Shown: positions 11,837 to 24,417, counted from the first letter of the stretch. The stretch is 64,000 nt of DNA from Monarcha castaneiventris obscurior (GCA_026261815.1 JAMPIT010000358.1:40120-104119); one strand, 5' to 3'. Numbers and translations: made by a program. Notes: generated by a model from the sequence alone, not told the origin.

Positions 11837-11971
11837 TGTATGATTGTTCTAAAAGAGGTATAAAAGAGTGATAATAAAGGTGGGCAGACCCTTTTTTGGC
11901 TCTGCTTGGTGGTCCTGACCTGCTGCAAACCTGCTGTTTGAGTCTGTGTGTTCGTGTCCGACACTGTGACA
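11837..11971 (+). mobile_element. 3' end of the palindrome-edge LTR (right arm)
   Basis: Mirror of 8,257-8,391: TATA-like box, AATAAAGG and a CTGTGACA end on the plus strand. Sequence upstream of 11,837 is unrelated to the LTR. Confidence 0.7.
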
Positions 11972-11986
11972 AGTTACAGTATTACA

Positions 11987-12412
11987 TGTTGAGAATTCTT
12001 TAATGATTGTTGGGGTGGTCTGGTTGTGAGGCTGGTTTTTACAAAGGCTGTATGATTTGTATGTTGTTGATAGAAATCCCATCAGTTCTGTGGGGTTTGC
12101 AAAGGGCCGGGCTGCTGCCAGCCAGCCTTCAAAGGCACCGCCATAAAAGGAACACGACTCCAACCAGTGGGGACCCTGAAGGCCACAGTAACAGAAAAGC
12201 GCCGGCTCCCACGAGATTGACAAGGGGGCAAGACTATGCCAAACCGTAAATAAATATGCATAAGGCTGATGCAACCACAGGGGTATAAAAGACAGGACCG
12301 CCATTTTGTGGGCGAGCCTCTGGGAGCCGGACACGCTCCCAGCAGTGTCCCATTTAGCTTTGCCATTTTTATGTAGTTCTCAATAAATTTTAGTAACTCA
12401 TCTGCATATTGC
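11987..12412 (+). mobile_element. solo LTR-like element (right arm)
   Basis: Mirror of 7,816-8,241, with TGTTGAG start, TATAAAAG at 12,284-12,291 and AATAAA at 12,382-12,387. One or two substitutions separate the two copies. The GC-rich block at 12,428-13,038 follows. Confidence 0.65.
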
Positions 12413-13527
12413 ATCTGGGTCGTTTAAAATAGAGGCCCAGGCGGGAGCTTTGCCCGGGACCGGCAGCCAGACAGGGCCAGTTGCTAGCTGCGAGGAGACG
12501 CCGGCAGCCCGTGCCCTGGGGCCGTGGCCGCGGGGGGTTTCTGGCAGGGCTTTTCCGTCCCGGCCGCAATGCGCTGCCTCCTGTGTGGCCCTGGCCGTGC
12601 CGGAAGCCGGCGGGAGCGCGGCGGGGCGGGCAGAGGCCGCAGAGAGCAGCAGCCCGGCCGGCCTCGCTGCGGCTCCCGGGCAGCCCTCAGCCGTGGCTGT
12701 GCCCACAGGGCAGCAGCAGAGGCGGGAGGCGCGGCAGGAGCTGCGGCCAGCGGCCCCTCCCCGCCCGGCCGCAGCCGGAGCCGCTGGCCGCGGGAGGCTC
12801 CGGCGCTGCCGAAAGAGGAGGGCCTCGGGGATGCCCTGGAGCCCCGCAGGAAGAGGAGCCGCCGGCGCCGCAGGTTCAGGGGAAGGACATGAGGCTCTTG
12901 GTCTGCCACGCTGTGGGAGCAAGCTCTGCCCGCTCTCCCTTCTCCTTGAGCCCTTTGGTTCTTCTCCCTGACCTCTGATCCCCATCCTTGGCCAAGGGTC
13001 CGGAGCCCTTTCCAGGGCTGCGGGAAAAGCTCCTGCAGCCACGACCATGTGTCAGATTCTGAAATGGCTCCTGCCTTAAATACTTGTTAGGAAGGAGTTT
13101 TGCCCATTATGGAAAAACTGGATAAGGAAGCTATGACCACTGAAGGCCAGCCCGAATATTAGTCAAAGATTTTTTTTTTTTTAATTTTTTTTTTTCTTAT
13201 GAAAAGAAAAGGTATAGGAAAAGCTCCCATGGATATATAATTTTTCTCAACAAAACCAAATACGTATTTGAAACCACGGTGACCTTCCCAGCTCTGCCTT
13301 GGGAGGTTTTAGATTTCTCATCATCTGGCTCAGTTTTTCACAGTTCATAAGTAAGAAACTGAAGAATCTCAATGAAAACAAGAAAATTTCTGACGAGTAA
13401 CAGTTGACTCTGTCTTCCTCAACTCCTCCCTGGTGACAGTCCTCAGCAGCAATGGCATGTTGGCTGTGGGTCTGAGAGGCGGCAGCTCCCTGGCCCACAC
13501 GGTGCTGCTGGCAGAGCTGGCTGCTGC

Positions 13528-14688
13528 CTACTCAAGGCTCAGGTAGGCACCTGAGCTGCCTTGCTGCACTGCCAGAGCCATCTCAAGGCTGATCTGCAGG
13601 CCAGAGGTGCCCGTCAGCTGGAAGCTGCAGGACTTGCCGCAGGGCAGCGCCGTGAGCTGGCAGTGCAGCGAGTGCGGCAAAAGCAGCCAGGCTGATGCCA
13701 CCAACGTTTGGACCCAGCGGGAGACTTTCTCCACGTCCAAGTAGGAGCCCGTGCAGAGGGTGTCCAGCAGGTACCTGCACTGATCCCTCGGCAGCTGGCC
13801 ACCAGAGGCGTGGAAAAAGCACGTCTGCCCCAGCAGCGGCTCCCCGGAGCACAGGCACTCCAGAGCCACACGGACGCGCCCGGCCGGCGGCTGCTTTGTG
13901 CTGTCCACACTGAAGGAGTGGCCTGGGGGTGGCCGCAGGATGACCAGCGGGCGGTACGCGGTGCTGTTCTCCTGGACACTCCAGGCTTCAGAGCTGGTGT
14001 CTGTCCCGGTGGCTGGGTGCAACTCCGGCATGAAGTTCCTCCTGGAGAGCACTCGGCAGACACCGAGGAGGTCCTCCAGCAGCTCCTTCAGCACCTCCAA
14101 GCTGGGCACGTCCTGCTGTACAATCACAGAATCACACAGCAGTTGGGCTTGGGAGTGACCTTTAAAGGCCATCCACTCTGACCCCGCAGCCATGAGCAGG
14201 GACATTCTCCACTAGACCAGGTTGCTGACAGCCCGCTCCAGCCTTATCCCGGATGTGCCCATTGGTGATGGGGTGGGCACAGACACAGTGCTGCCACCAC
14301 TGTCTGCACCCTTGACCTTCTCATCCTGCTGACTGACCTTCTCCTGGCTGTCGGCCTTCTCCAGGCTGTTGGATCTCTCCTGCTCCCGGCAGCTGGCAGA
14401 GCCACGCTTTCTTCTCCTGAGGAGCCAGCAGCCCACAGCAAGCAGAACCAGAACCAGGGCTGCTACAGTGACGCATAACAGCCACTGCTGCTGCAGTGCT
14501 GAAGGGAGGAGGGTTTCCATGGTGCCCCTGCTCCCCTCAATCTCCTGCAGGAGCCGAGTCATTTCCTGATGCAGATATTCCTCGCGCTCCCGCATGCGCT
14601 TGACCGCATCCTTGTCAAGCTGAACCTCGACCTTTAGCCCAGTGTGGGTGGCTAACAGGGCCAGGATGAAGGCCAGAGTTGGAGACAT
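13528..14688 (-). pseudogene. ITPRIPL1-like copy, interrupted and C-terminally truncated (right arm)
   Basis: Mirror of the left-arm copy: start codon at 14,688-14,686, in-frame TAG at 14,214-14,212 supplied by a CR1 fragment (about 14,113-14,283), and a second open segment ending at 13,528. Every overlapping translated frame is the same in the two arms, including the stop and the truncation, so both lesions predate the palindrome or have been equalised by gene conversion. The CRE-like site (15,027-15,034) and leader intron (14,692-14,950) are also preserved. It could still be transcribed, but it cannot make a full Mab-21-type domain. Confidence 0.8.
14113..14283 (-). mobile_element. CR1 LINE fragment inside the ITPRIPL1-like coding region (right arm)
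   Basis: Mirror of 5,945-6,115. On the plus strand it reads ATCACAGAATCACACAGCAG followed by a CCTTTAAAGG motif, the reverse of a CR1 3' end. Confidence 0.85.
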
Positions 14689-15344
14689 GGCCTGGTGGGA
14701 GAAAGGGGGCTCAGCAGGTGTGGCTGGGAGGGAGCAGGGGGCTGGGGGCACTTGGAATGTCCCCAGAGCCTCTCTGGTCCCCTGCCACAGTGAGAGCCCC
14801 AAGCCCCTCTTCCCCCAGCTCTGGGGACAGAGCCCCAAGCCCTGAGGGTCCCAGCTCTCACTCTGGGTTTAAACCCCCCTGGGCATCTCTGCCAGTCCCC
14901 ATCCAGCCCAGCTTTGCCAGCCCCCATCCAGCCCAGCCTTCCTGCCATATCTGCACTCACTGCCTGCCCGAATCCAAGTGCCCCCTGATGGCCTTGGACA
15001 CAGGTGCCAGTGTCACCTGTCCTCTGTGATGTCACAGCCAGCAGGACCATGTCACTCAGCTGCCAAGCTGGCTGTGCACCTGCTCACAGCTGCCACTGTG
15101 ACCCGTCCCCTGGGATGTCACAGCCCCCAGAGCCACACCTCCCAGCCCACAAGCCCCAGCCTTTGTCCCCACTGCTGGGCTCAGCAGCTCCTGGGAATCC
15201 TCACACTGAGTGCAAACCCAGCCCCAGGAGCCCCCCAGGCGCTCTGGATCAAGGCTGCAGACACCCTAAAGGCATCATGGAGAGGAACACGGGGACTGTA
15301 GGTGGATGTTCCAGTGCTGACCACCCCTGGCTGCCCTCCACGGG

Positions 15345-16730
15345 AACCTAAACCTCACCTGCTGCAACTTGAGGACATTTACCCTTCTTGGCCATCCTGG
15401 AGCACGGTGTTCCTCCATTAGAAACAACTCCCTTTGCAGGGAGTGATCAGCTCCCGGCTGATCTACTACCCTGGCCTTACTTTCTGTTTCCGAGAGATGA
15501 ACTTAACAGATAAACTCCTGGGAGTTCAGCAGAACATTTGCATCTCAAGAGCTCTTGGGCAGAAAAGAAAAAAAGCAATCCACTGTTTTGTGGACAGGAA
15601 AGGAGGTGCTGAGAAGCATAAGGCACAGTCAGGGCTCTGACAGAAGAGCTCCTGAGCCGTAGGATTCCATGCATTGCTGTTTCCAGCTGCTTTGCTCATC
15701 TTTTATGGGCAGTTCCGGACAGGGTAGGATGGATGTCTCAGCCTCAGCCACAGCAGCCCAGTGTCACCAGTGGGAGCAAAAAACAAAACCAAACCAAACA
15801 CCAAAACCAAACCAAACACACACAAGCAAACAAGAGGCAACCAAAAATCCCGTTTTCATCTGGACTGATTTTCCAGGCACAAGGTGTTTGCAGAGTTTTG
15901 GCAGACAAGGGGTCGTCTCCTGCACAGTGCAGAGTCAAGGCTTTGCTGCCAAAGCACCCATCAGCACATTGCACTGACTTGGGATCAGCCCCAGGCCCTC
16001 CACAGGTGTTTCTACTGTTCCAAGGGAGCTGGTGCTGATGCTGTTTCCAGCATTTTTCACCAGCTCTGGGTAGTTTGTTCAGCTCTTCTAGCAGAGCTGG
16101 ACACATGGTGAACATCAGGGTCCAGGGAATCCCAGCACTGCAGCTTGAAAGAGCCTTGCAACAACCTGTTTAGGATCTGCATTTTGGAGGGAGCCAAGCC
16201 TCCCTGAAATACAGATTTGCTGCAGCAGGTGAGCTCCTGGGGAGCCCTGCTTGGTTTCTGCTTAGCAGGACCATCTCAAGCCATGCCTGACTCGCCTTCC
16301 CACCCCTGGCAGCTTCCCATCTCCTACAAGTGTTGCCTCTTAGGCCAAAACCTTTAGAACAATTTTGTGATGCTGCACTTGAGTGTGTATTCTACCACTA
16401 ATCCTGAGCAGTGAACGAGTGAAAAGGAATAAATGTTTCTGCATTTGCTCTTAGGGAGCCTGTGGTCTGAAACGAGAAGCTTTAGAAATTGCTTGATTTT
16501 AGAAGTTGAGGCACCTGGTTTGCGTGTTCTGAAAAGAACTTGTAGTTGCTTAACTGTGGCAAAGGATGCATAGTAGGGAGCACCCAGCCCCTCGAGAGTG
16601 CTGAACCTTTCTGCTTTGTTGTTGGGGTCCTGGGCCTATCCTGAGTACCTGCTTCGAGTTGTTGCTTGTGTTTTGTTTAATAAATCAGTTAAACCTGTTC
16701 AGATGACTGACCGTTCATTTCAGCACCAAC
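15345..16730. other. arm interior without a recognised gene
   Basis: Mirror of about 3,498-4,880. It contains a GT-rich, or on the other strand CA-rich, simple stretch near 15,780-15,830 and no supported reading frame. Two opposing polyadenylation-type signals near 16,680 suggest decayed retroelement sequence. Confidence 0.4.
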
Positions 16731-18363
16731 CTCCCCCGCCACTTGCGTGCCCTCTGCCCGCTGGCTGAGGGGACGCTCTGATGCCAAAAGAGTTTTGGTT
16801 TTATTTAGTTCTCATTTAGTTGTAGTTTTTTAGATGATTCTTGTCTCAGTTTCGAGTTTCTTAGCTAACTGCAGTACTTTTCTTCATGGGTTACACATAT
16901 GTGTGTACAAACACATTTCTGGAATCCTATTGGAATCTTTCTTCTTTGGTGCACCAAGGCCATCTCCCTTTCCCATGTATTTAGACATACTCAGTGCAGG
17001 GTTAGAAGCAAGGGCTTCAGTCGGGCTCCAAAGCAAGAGGGGGAATGACTTCATTAGCTGGACTTGTACTTGGGCATTCTTGTCAATGACGCTACTTTGC
17101 CAAACTCGTCCAAGTGTCAAAGCCTCGTGTCACGTGTGCATTTGGCCAGAAGTGCACCTGGAGGAGCGTCAGGAAACAGGAACTGCTTTGGATCATCTCA
17201 GTCTTGTTCGGCTCTTGATTCTAGGGGCTAGAAGGCAAGAACTCAGCCCATCAGCCACATCACTCAATAGCAACAGCAGCCACAGAGGACAGCACAGGCC
17301 TGCACCTTGCGACCAGGCAACCTCTCCCCAAGGCCTGCGCAGCTCAGGGGGAAAAGCCACATCCCTTTTGCCCACATTCCATCCAATGCTGCTCGTTTGC
17401 ATTCGCCTAAGTGCGAGTCAAGGCTGTCCAAAGGCTCCCAGTTTGCAGTAGGATGTCCCATCTCTTCAGAGTGCTGAAGGCGCGTGTGCGTCAGACGGGC
17501 TTGTGCTCTGCCCTCCATTGCTGGAGAGCCCGTGGCCGACCTTCTCAGGCAGCACCTTCGCTGCGTTCACGGCGCTCGCCCCGGCGGCAGGAGGTTGCCT
17601 CTGGCTCTGGAGGCCAAGACTGAAAGTCAAGGGTGGCTCTTGATGGGCAGGTGATTTCCCCATTCTCAAAGGTGAAAAATAAGGCATGGGAAAAGCTGAG
17701 AAGCATAGAGTGCTTTGGGTTGGGCTGTCCCAAAAGAAGCAAGATGCCCTCTTGCATTGGGGCCTTCTTTCCTTTGCCCGCTTTCCCAATGGCAATTGGA
17801 GCTTTCCTTTGCAGGCCCTTGCAGCACCTTCTCCCCAAATGCAGTGTGGCTCTGCTGCCTACCCAAACCCTTGGATGCTTTCTTTCCTCCCCTTTACACA
17901 ACTGGGGGTTGGGCAGGGCACGCCTGCCTATTTTGCCCCAGCCCCCATCACCACTCCTTGCCCAAGCCCTCCTGGATCCTAAGGCGGAAATCTGCTCATT
18001 GCTCCCAATGACACAGATCAACACCCCTTTCAGTTTCAAAGTTTCACCGATTGCACATTGCTACAGCAGCACTGCCTAGAGAGTGCACCAAAGCCAGCTG
18101 GAGTTTGAAAAAGGAAATTTATTCCAGCTTGCTCTGCCCACACTTCTTTTATACAATCAACAAGTTCTGTTACAAGAATGAAACGCTACAACGCGACGCA
18201 GGTTTACATAGAAATTCATACAGAGAGAAACGGAACTGGCGACTGGCAGAGACATAACCATATCCCAGCACAAGAAGAACCGCGTACCTCTAGGGATAGG
18301 ACAAGATACAGAGGGAATGCGGCCAGGCCCATTTCCCTGGCTCCCCCTCAGTCGCTCTGTACC

Positions 18364-18925
18364 GCGCAGAGCAGCCCTTCTGGAAATGCAGAGCAGACGC
18401 AGATATGCGAAGCAAAGGGAATGCTGAGTCACTTGCAGTGTGCCCTCAGCCTTGCCACAGCTCCAGCACACCCACAGCCTCCCCAGTCCGTTCAGACCCT
18501 CCAAGCCCATCAGCCCCCACTGTGCTGCCATCCCCTTGAGAATCCCCAGAGCCGTGAGCCCCGCCAGCCCTCTGAGCCCGTGCCTTTTCCTTGTCTTCTC
18601 AGCCCCCGCCATCGCCTTCAGCTCCCCCAAAGCTCCGCTGCTTGCTCTCAGCCCCCGCAGCCTCGCCATCCTCTCAGTGCCACCACCAGCACCAGCTCAG
18701 CAGCACGGTGCCTTCGGCGGCGCTGTCCCTGTGGCAGCCCCGCTGCCCTCAGCCTTCCCGGCCCTTCAGCGGCTCCCCGGTGCCTTGAGCCCCGCGGCCC
18801 CTGAGGGGGACGGTGCCCGGTGCCACCGGCGGTTCCCGCCGCTCCCGTCAGGTGCGGGCAGCCGGGACCTGGGGCTGAAAGCGCTGCTCTGCCCAGCCCG
18901 GCTGCCAGCCCAGACCCCAGCACGG
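18364..18925 (+). repeat. GC-rich composite repeat block, right-arm copy
   Basis: Plus-strand copy of the block described at 914-1,475. It joins directly to the second U3-type segment because the 389 bases between them in the left arm are missing here. A 208-residue open frame from 18,178 to 18,804 crosses this deletion joint and is not evidence of a gene. Confidence 0.7.
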
Positions 18926-19838
18926 AGTAGTGCAATTTACTGAAATGCAACACTGCAAAGAAAATCACAGAAGGATAAGTTAAGCAGTACAGCTAATTAT
19001 TACTACAAAAGGTTGCCTCTAGTGATTAAGAAAGATACATCACCACATACCCTAACCCTTTCCTCTTCATCCAGATCCACACATCAGCTGTGGGAAGCTG
19101 TCCCAGCAAAGCCTTGCAGTGCCACGACTGGGAACTGGGAAATCCTGGAGTGCCTCCACCTTTGCCAGCCACAAGGCTTCCGACGGTGCTGTGAGAGTAG
19201 CCCGGCTTGGATAATGCTGAACGAGCAATCTGACAGAACTTCTAGTGCAGGAACATCTGATTCCATCCTGCTCTTGGTTTTCTCCCCTTGAGCCTGGCCA
19301 CGGCTCAAGGAGGAACTGAGGGAGTTCTCTTGGAGCCTACACCCCAGACAGGGCCAGATGTGGCCTCGTCCGGATTCTAAATGCCAAAGGTAAATACCTG
19401 TTTCCCCAAGGAGCATATCCATAGATCCTGTTGCTAGTAATACATGGTTAATGGGTGGATACACAGATCCGACTGTTGCCTGTGTCCTTACAAAGTGCAC
19501 CAGTAGGGTTGAGTTGCTGAGCACGTGCACAGTTCCATGCAATGCCTGCTGTTCCTGGAAGCTGCGCATCACATTGTCTTCCTCTGCTTAGAAGATGCAG
19601 CCCATGAAAACAAGGCAAGGTTGTTGCCTCCTTTTTTCTCCAACACCACTTGTTGGACACAATGTTTTCTGAAAGGACTGCGTTTTCCTCTCCTCAGCTT
19701 TCTTCTTTCTCTTTCTACAAAATCAGAAAATTGAAAGAGTTTAGAGCTTGGGAGTGCCTCATCTTTCCCTCTAAAGGCTCTGCCTCAGGGAGCCCTGGTG
19801 ACCTGCCAGTGCTTTGGCATGGGAGTCACTAATTCCCT

Positions 19839-20680
19839 AAACACGAGGGCAGTGGACTTCAGCTGCAAAGCCTGTCTTTGGAATGGCATTGCTTTTACCC
19901 CGCAGGCTCCATGGGGAAGGGCTTTGTGTGAGCAGGGCCGATCGCAGCCTGTGTCCTGGGAACAAACCCAGTCAGGTGAGCAGACGCTGGTGTCGTCTGG
20001 TACTGCTGATCCCGGCAGCAACTCCCAGGGTGTTCCTTCAGGGAACTTCAATAAAAGGGCTTCCATCATTTCAGCACTTGTGAGAACTTGTTGCTTCCCA
20101 GTTCTCCAGCATCGTTCTGGATTTTGGAGCATTTCAACACTTGTGTCCGTGGCCCTTCCCTCATCCCCAGCCCGCAGCAGTTACAGTCATTGTTCCCTCG
20201 CCCTTGCTCCACATCCTTTGCCAAAGTGCTGCCAAAGGCAGCGCAGCTGGCTCAGGATCCCTGGTTGCTGCTGCTCTCCAGGATGACCTTCAGAGGGACA
20301 CTTGGAGCGCTTCCTAAAGAGCTCCCCATGGGAGGGGCATGGATTTCTCCTCCCCGGTGGCTCCTGGTTGCAGTTCTGCGCTCAGGGGAGTCGCATTTTC
20401 TCAGCAGGCCTTTGCAGCGAGTTCGTACCCAACGTGTGGCTCTGCTGCCATCCCAAATCTGCCGTTCCCTTGCCCAGCCTGGCTGCAGCTGGGGCATCTG
20501 CTGGGCACGGCTGGAGATTTTCATGGCCAAAACCCTCCAGCATCATCCCATTTACATCTGCCCATTGCTTTGGATAGCACAAATCACAGAACACCCATCT
20601 CAGCAGAAAAATGTCATTTTTTGCAGGTTGCTACACCCACGCTGACAATATAAAACTACAGAAATCTCAATTCAAAGTTA
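19839..20680. other. sequence beyond the visible palindrome, no gene
   Basis: No supported coding region. Parts around 20,410-20,480 weakly resemble 17,815-17,890 (a shared TGTGGCTCTGCTGCC stretch), which suggests an older diverged duplicate of arm sequence. Confidence 0.35.
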
Positions 20681-20845
20681 AAAAGTAATTTATTCAATTA
20701 TTACAACCACACTATGTAAAAACATACAAATATCAACTTCCATGAACAAAAACTAACTTATTGCAGCCCTCTACAACCACTCACTATACACAAAGATCAA
20801 CTGACGTTTAAAAACTTAATTGCATACTACTGCAACCGTACAGCC

Positions 20846-21480
20846 TGTCAAGAAGAGACAGACTCTTGATTTTATATAAAATGTAAAAAGATTTATTTAA
20901 CAAAAACTTAGAAAAAGAACATCCGATAATTATAAAATTAAAATGCGGATCCACAAAAATTAGGCACTTGAGGTAGAGAAAACAAAAAGGTAATGAAAAG
21001 TATTAATTAATAAAATACATTCCCAGGCTGGAGGGATTAGAAACCCTTCCAGCCGGTTTGGCTGCGGGCCCTCAGTGAGAGGAGCTTGCGCCGCCAGTTT
21101 GACTCCAGCTATTCCGAAGTCAAGCAGAGTTACAATGTCCCTATTAGGGACAGAGGCCGGTCCGACCACGGGCTCCACCTAGGCTAGTCCCAAGGCAAAA
21201 AGCGGGTGCTCCTGAGCTCCAGTCCTTTTTATAACATACAGTCTCCGCCTGTTGCCGCCCGCAAGTCTGCCCCCATGGTCCTTCCTGGTTGGTTGGTCTT
21301 GCTGGTGAGGTCACTCCCTTCTGCCAATGAGGTTAAACTTTTCCAGGGGTGAGATCAGTCAGTGGCAAGGAGGGAAGATGTTCTCATTAATATTCCATGT
21401 TTCTATGAAGACGACTTGCGGGAGCAACAGCTAGAGTCCAAAAATAGCTCGGGGCACTTAAAAACTCATCTTAGACTTAG
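20846..21480 (-). mobile_element. LTR-like element
   Basis: On the minus strand a TATAAAAAG box lies at 21,225-21,234 and an AATAAA signal at 20,892-20,897, with a GC-richer U3-like part upstream. On the plus strand the segment starts TGTCAAG. This is consistent with an LTR, but the upstream end and the family are not fixed. Confidence 0.45.
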
Positions 21481-21779
21481 GGTCCCAAGTCTATTTACGT
21501 TTACAAAACTGTATAAAACTCCCAATAAATAAAATTTTTAAGATTTTAGGAACTCATATAGGTAGGTAAGTTATCTGAACAGTGTGGAACAGTGTAAACT
21601 TTAAAGCTGGAAGATCATTTAGGGAATTTTAACTTGGGTATAATTCAAACAGACAGGTAGGTAAATTTAACTTGAACAGGGTATGAACAAACAGGTAAGT
21701 AAACTCTAGTTAGATAAATCCAATTACTAATTAGGAAACCAGGATGAATAATTAAATATGTCACTACTTAAAATGCAAT

Positions 21780-22420
21780 GGGCAACTTACTGCGACGTAT
21801 TCCTGACACAGCCCATCTGTAAATACAAAAATATCAATACACCTCTCTAAATAGCCCTATGCCAAGAACTCAGTAGACAAAAAAACAACTATACAACTCC
21901 ATACATATTGAATAGAAATAAAGACCTATAGAACCACCACAATATAGAGTATACAGATGTAAATATAGATTAAGTATTACATATTACGTACAATAGATGT
22001 AAAAATAGATACATAAAACAAACCTATCTGTAAGTAGACAAATGTACCAATCTAAATATCCATACAACCGCATCAATACAAACATACACCTATACATCTC
22101 GACACATGTAAATACAATTAGATACAGAAATAGATCAAGATGCATGTCAAAATAGAAAAACAGACCTATATACCTATATATACCTATACAAATACCGCTG
22201 TATCTATTTAAAGAGCCGTATGCCTACAACTACATCAAGAGAAATAGATACTTAGAAAACTCTATACATAGGAAATAGAACTAAAGACAGATATAACAAC
22301 ATACATACAGAGCTAAATACATATATATACAATATGGAACTATAAGCATGTATGTATATATCTATGCATACATATGTACATAGTACATCCATAAATATAA
22401 TAACATACATGTCGCTAGGG
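21780..22420. repeat. degenerate AT-rich minisatellite tract
   Basis: A long run of loosely repeated ATA/ACCTATA/AATAC words with almost no stop-free frames. It resembles the better-preserved 22-bp array at 24,130-24,405 but is more decayed. Similar words continue at 22,735-22,860, just before a GC-rich block. Confidence 0.6.
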
Positions 22421-22864
22421 GGCAGCAGATTGAGGAATAAAAGCAACATCGACGATTCCACACGAACAGAAACCCACCTCTCCATTAATTTACAAGTGTG
22501 CTTACATACCTTAGCGCGCTGGACTAGCATAAGGTTATTGGTTTACTGATCAGCCACCCCCCCCAAAGGGATTGGCTGAACCCAGCAACACTTACTTCAA
22601 ATATTTTTCTTCTTGGTACCATAACAATAGCAACTGTCTTCCCAGAGCGTCCGTGAGAAAGCGAGGCTTTCACACAGACACTATCAGAAAACTGAGAAAT
22701 CTCTCTGCACCCAAGCTTTCAGCATCCACACATACATATAGAAATATACCTTTAAAATACATATAGAAATATACCTCTAAAAATACATATACCTATTTAA
22801 ATGTCCGTATAATTATCACTCTCTATGTGCAAGTGCATACATCTCTAAACAGAACTATAAGCAG

Positions 22865-24060
22865 AGGGATTCCAGCTGCCCCATCTTCAAAGCCTCTCCC
22901 TCCGTCGCTTCCTCCTGTGCAGAGCAGCTCTCCTGGACAGGGACAGCAGATGGGACATCTGGGAAGCAAAGGGAACACTGAGTCAGTATCGGGACATTTC
23001 CCTTGGCAGCACCTGCACTTCCATCAGGGAAGAGGAAATCTCAGAGCCTCCCCAGGAGGGTTAGAAGGAAAACGCAGGCCGAGCAGGCCAGGCTGTGGCG
23101 AGCGCAGCCCCGGCGGGACCGTCCCGCAGCCCCCGGCACAGGCGGCACAGCTCCCGGGCCCTGCCGGCACAGCTGCCTTGCCCAAGGACAGCCCCTGTGC
23201 CGGCCGGGGCAGCCGCGCTGAGCGGCCCCGGCACGGGCAGGGCCCGCTCCTGCCGAGCCGGGCAGTGCCCACGGCCAAAGCCCACGCCACCCTCACGCCC
23301 ACCCTGCCTCACTGGCCCTGGGGCCTCACCCAGGGTCTCGGGCGGCAGCACCAGGTCCCCGTTCACTGCTCTTGCTGGTGGCCTTCAGCTTCTCCCTGCT
23401 GGTTCTTGTCAATCTCTGGACATTCCCAAGGACTTCAGGGCAGCTCTGGCAAAAGTGGAGGCTCTGGAACTGGTTCCAAGGCATGGCAGAGCCAAAGGCC
23501 CAGACCCCTCTGTGCTCCCTGCTGGCCCCCTCCATCCCCTCAGCCCTGCCATGCCCTTGGCAAGCCCGCAGCCCCCTTCAGTTTCTTCAGACCCCCACAG
23601 TCCTCTCACCCCTCTCAGGCCCTTCAGACCCATTGAGTCCCCTTAGACCTCCAGTCTTCCTCAGCCTGTGCCACTTCCCTGTCACCATCACCCTCTGCTC
23701 CCCCAAACCCCTCAGCTCTCCCAGTTCCCTCATTCTCACCACCCTCCTCAGCCTGTGCCACTTGCTGTCCCCACAGCCCCCACCATTCCCCTCTGCTCCC
23801 CCACACCCCTCAGCCCCACCAGCAGCTCAAAGTCACCGTCCCTTCAGTGTCCCCTCTCCCCAGCCCCCTCTGTCTCACCGTCCTTCAGCAGCTCCTCAGG
23901 ACACAGTGCCTGGGGCCACCGGCAGCTCCCAGCGCTCCAGGGACACCCGGGGCTGCAGCTGCTGCTCCGCCCAGCCCGGCCGCAGCTCGGACCCAGCACA
24001 GGAAAAGGGGACAGAGGGGGCACAGGGGCAAAAGCAAGAGGTGAGAGAGGAAGCAGAGTA
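22865..24060 (+). repeat. composite repeat unit: GC-rich block, longest copy
   Basis: The unit opens with CAGCTGCCCCATCTTC and the GGAAGCAAAGGGAA...GAGTCA segment. A 200-base GC-rich segment (23,078-23,280) follows, then a pyrimidine-rich stretch with an internal duplication of roughly 87 bases (from about 23,662 and 23,749). It closes with the CCACCGGCAGCTCCC segment. Open frames of up to 269 residues cross it on both strands. They are proline- and serine-rich by composition and have no recognisable domain. Confidence 0.65.
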
Positions 24061-24129
24061 GAGAAAGCGGTTAAAAAGCAGCCTATACCTATACAGATAC
24101 CAATCTATGTACCTAAGCTTCCATATACC

Positions 24130-24405
24130 TATAACTATACAAATATAACTTGGCACATGTAACTGTTTATAAACACAGCTACATATATGTAAGTGCAACT
24201 GTACACATTTATAAATGTAACTACGCAGATCTATAAATACAACTACGCATACATAAATATAACAATACACATAAATATATATAAAAATTTAACTTTATAG
24301 ATCTTTAAATTCACCTATATAGACATATAAATACAACTGTATAAATCTATAAATATAACTACATAGATAGATAAATACAACTATACACATCTATAAATAT
24401 CATTA
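24130..24405. repeat. 22-bp AT-rich minisatellite
   Basis: About eleven to twelve tandem copies of a unit close to AACTATACACATCTATAAAT plus two bases. Several successive units are exactly 22 bases long, with small changes between them. The array lies between two GC-rich repeat blocks. Confidence 0.75.
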
Positions 24406-24417
24406 TAGACAGATGGA

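Larger units (their letters stand above)
11837..19838. repeat. right arm of a large palindrome
   Basis: This is the mirror copy of 1-8,391. Its inner edge at about 11,837 lies inside an LTR-like sequence that continues differently in the left arm. The outer limit seen here, 19,838, is set only by the left end of the window. Relative to the left arm and to the third copy at 41,815-44,368 it lacks about 389 bases near 18,364. The lost segment has GCG at both edges in the left arm, which fits a deletion through short homology. Confidence 0.95.

Noticed and set aside
12450..12978. Overlapping 165-173 residue frames in the CpG block (also 7,250-7,778)
   Set aside because: Open in several frames on both strands, which reflects base composition and not selection on one protein.
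22827..23636. 269-residue plus-strand open frame
   Set aside because: It lies in the composite repeat, with low-complexity Pro/Ser/Gln composition. The related unit at 27.6-28.4 kb does not preserve it.
24130..24405. Regular 22-bp units considered as a CRISPR-like array
   Set aside because: Units are directly adjacent with no spacers, degenerate and AT-rich, in a vertebrate context. This is a minisatellite.
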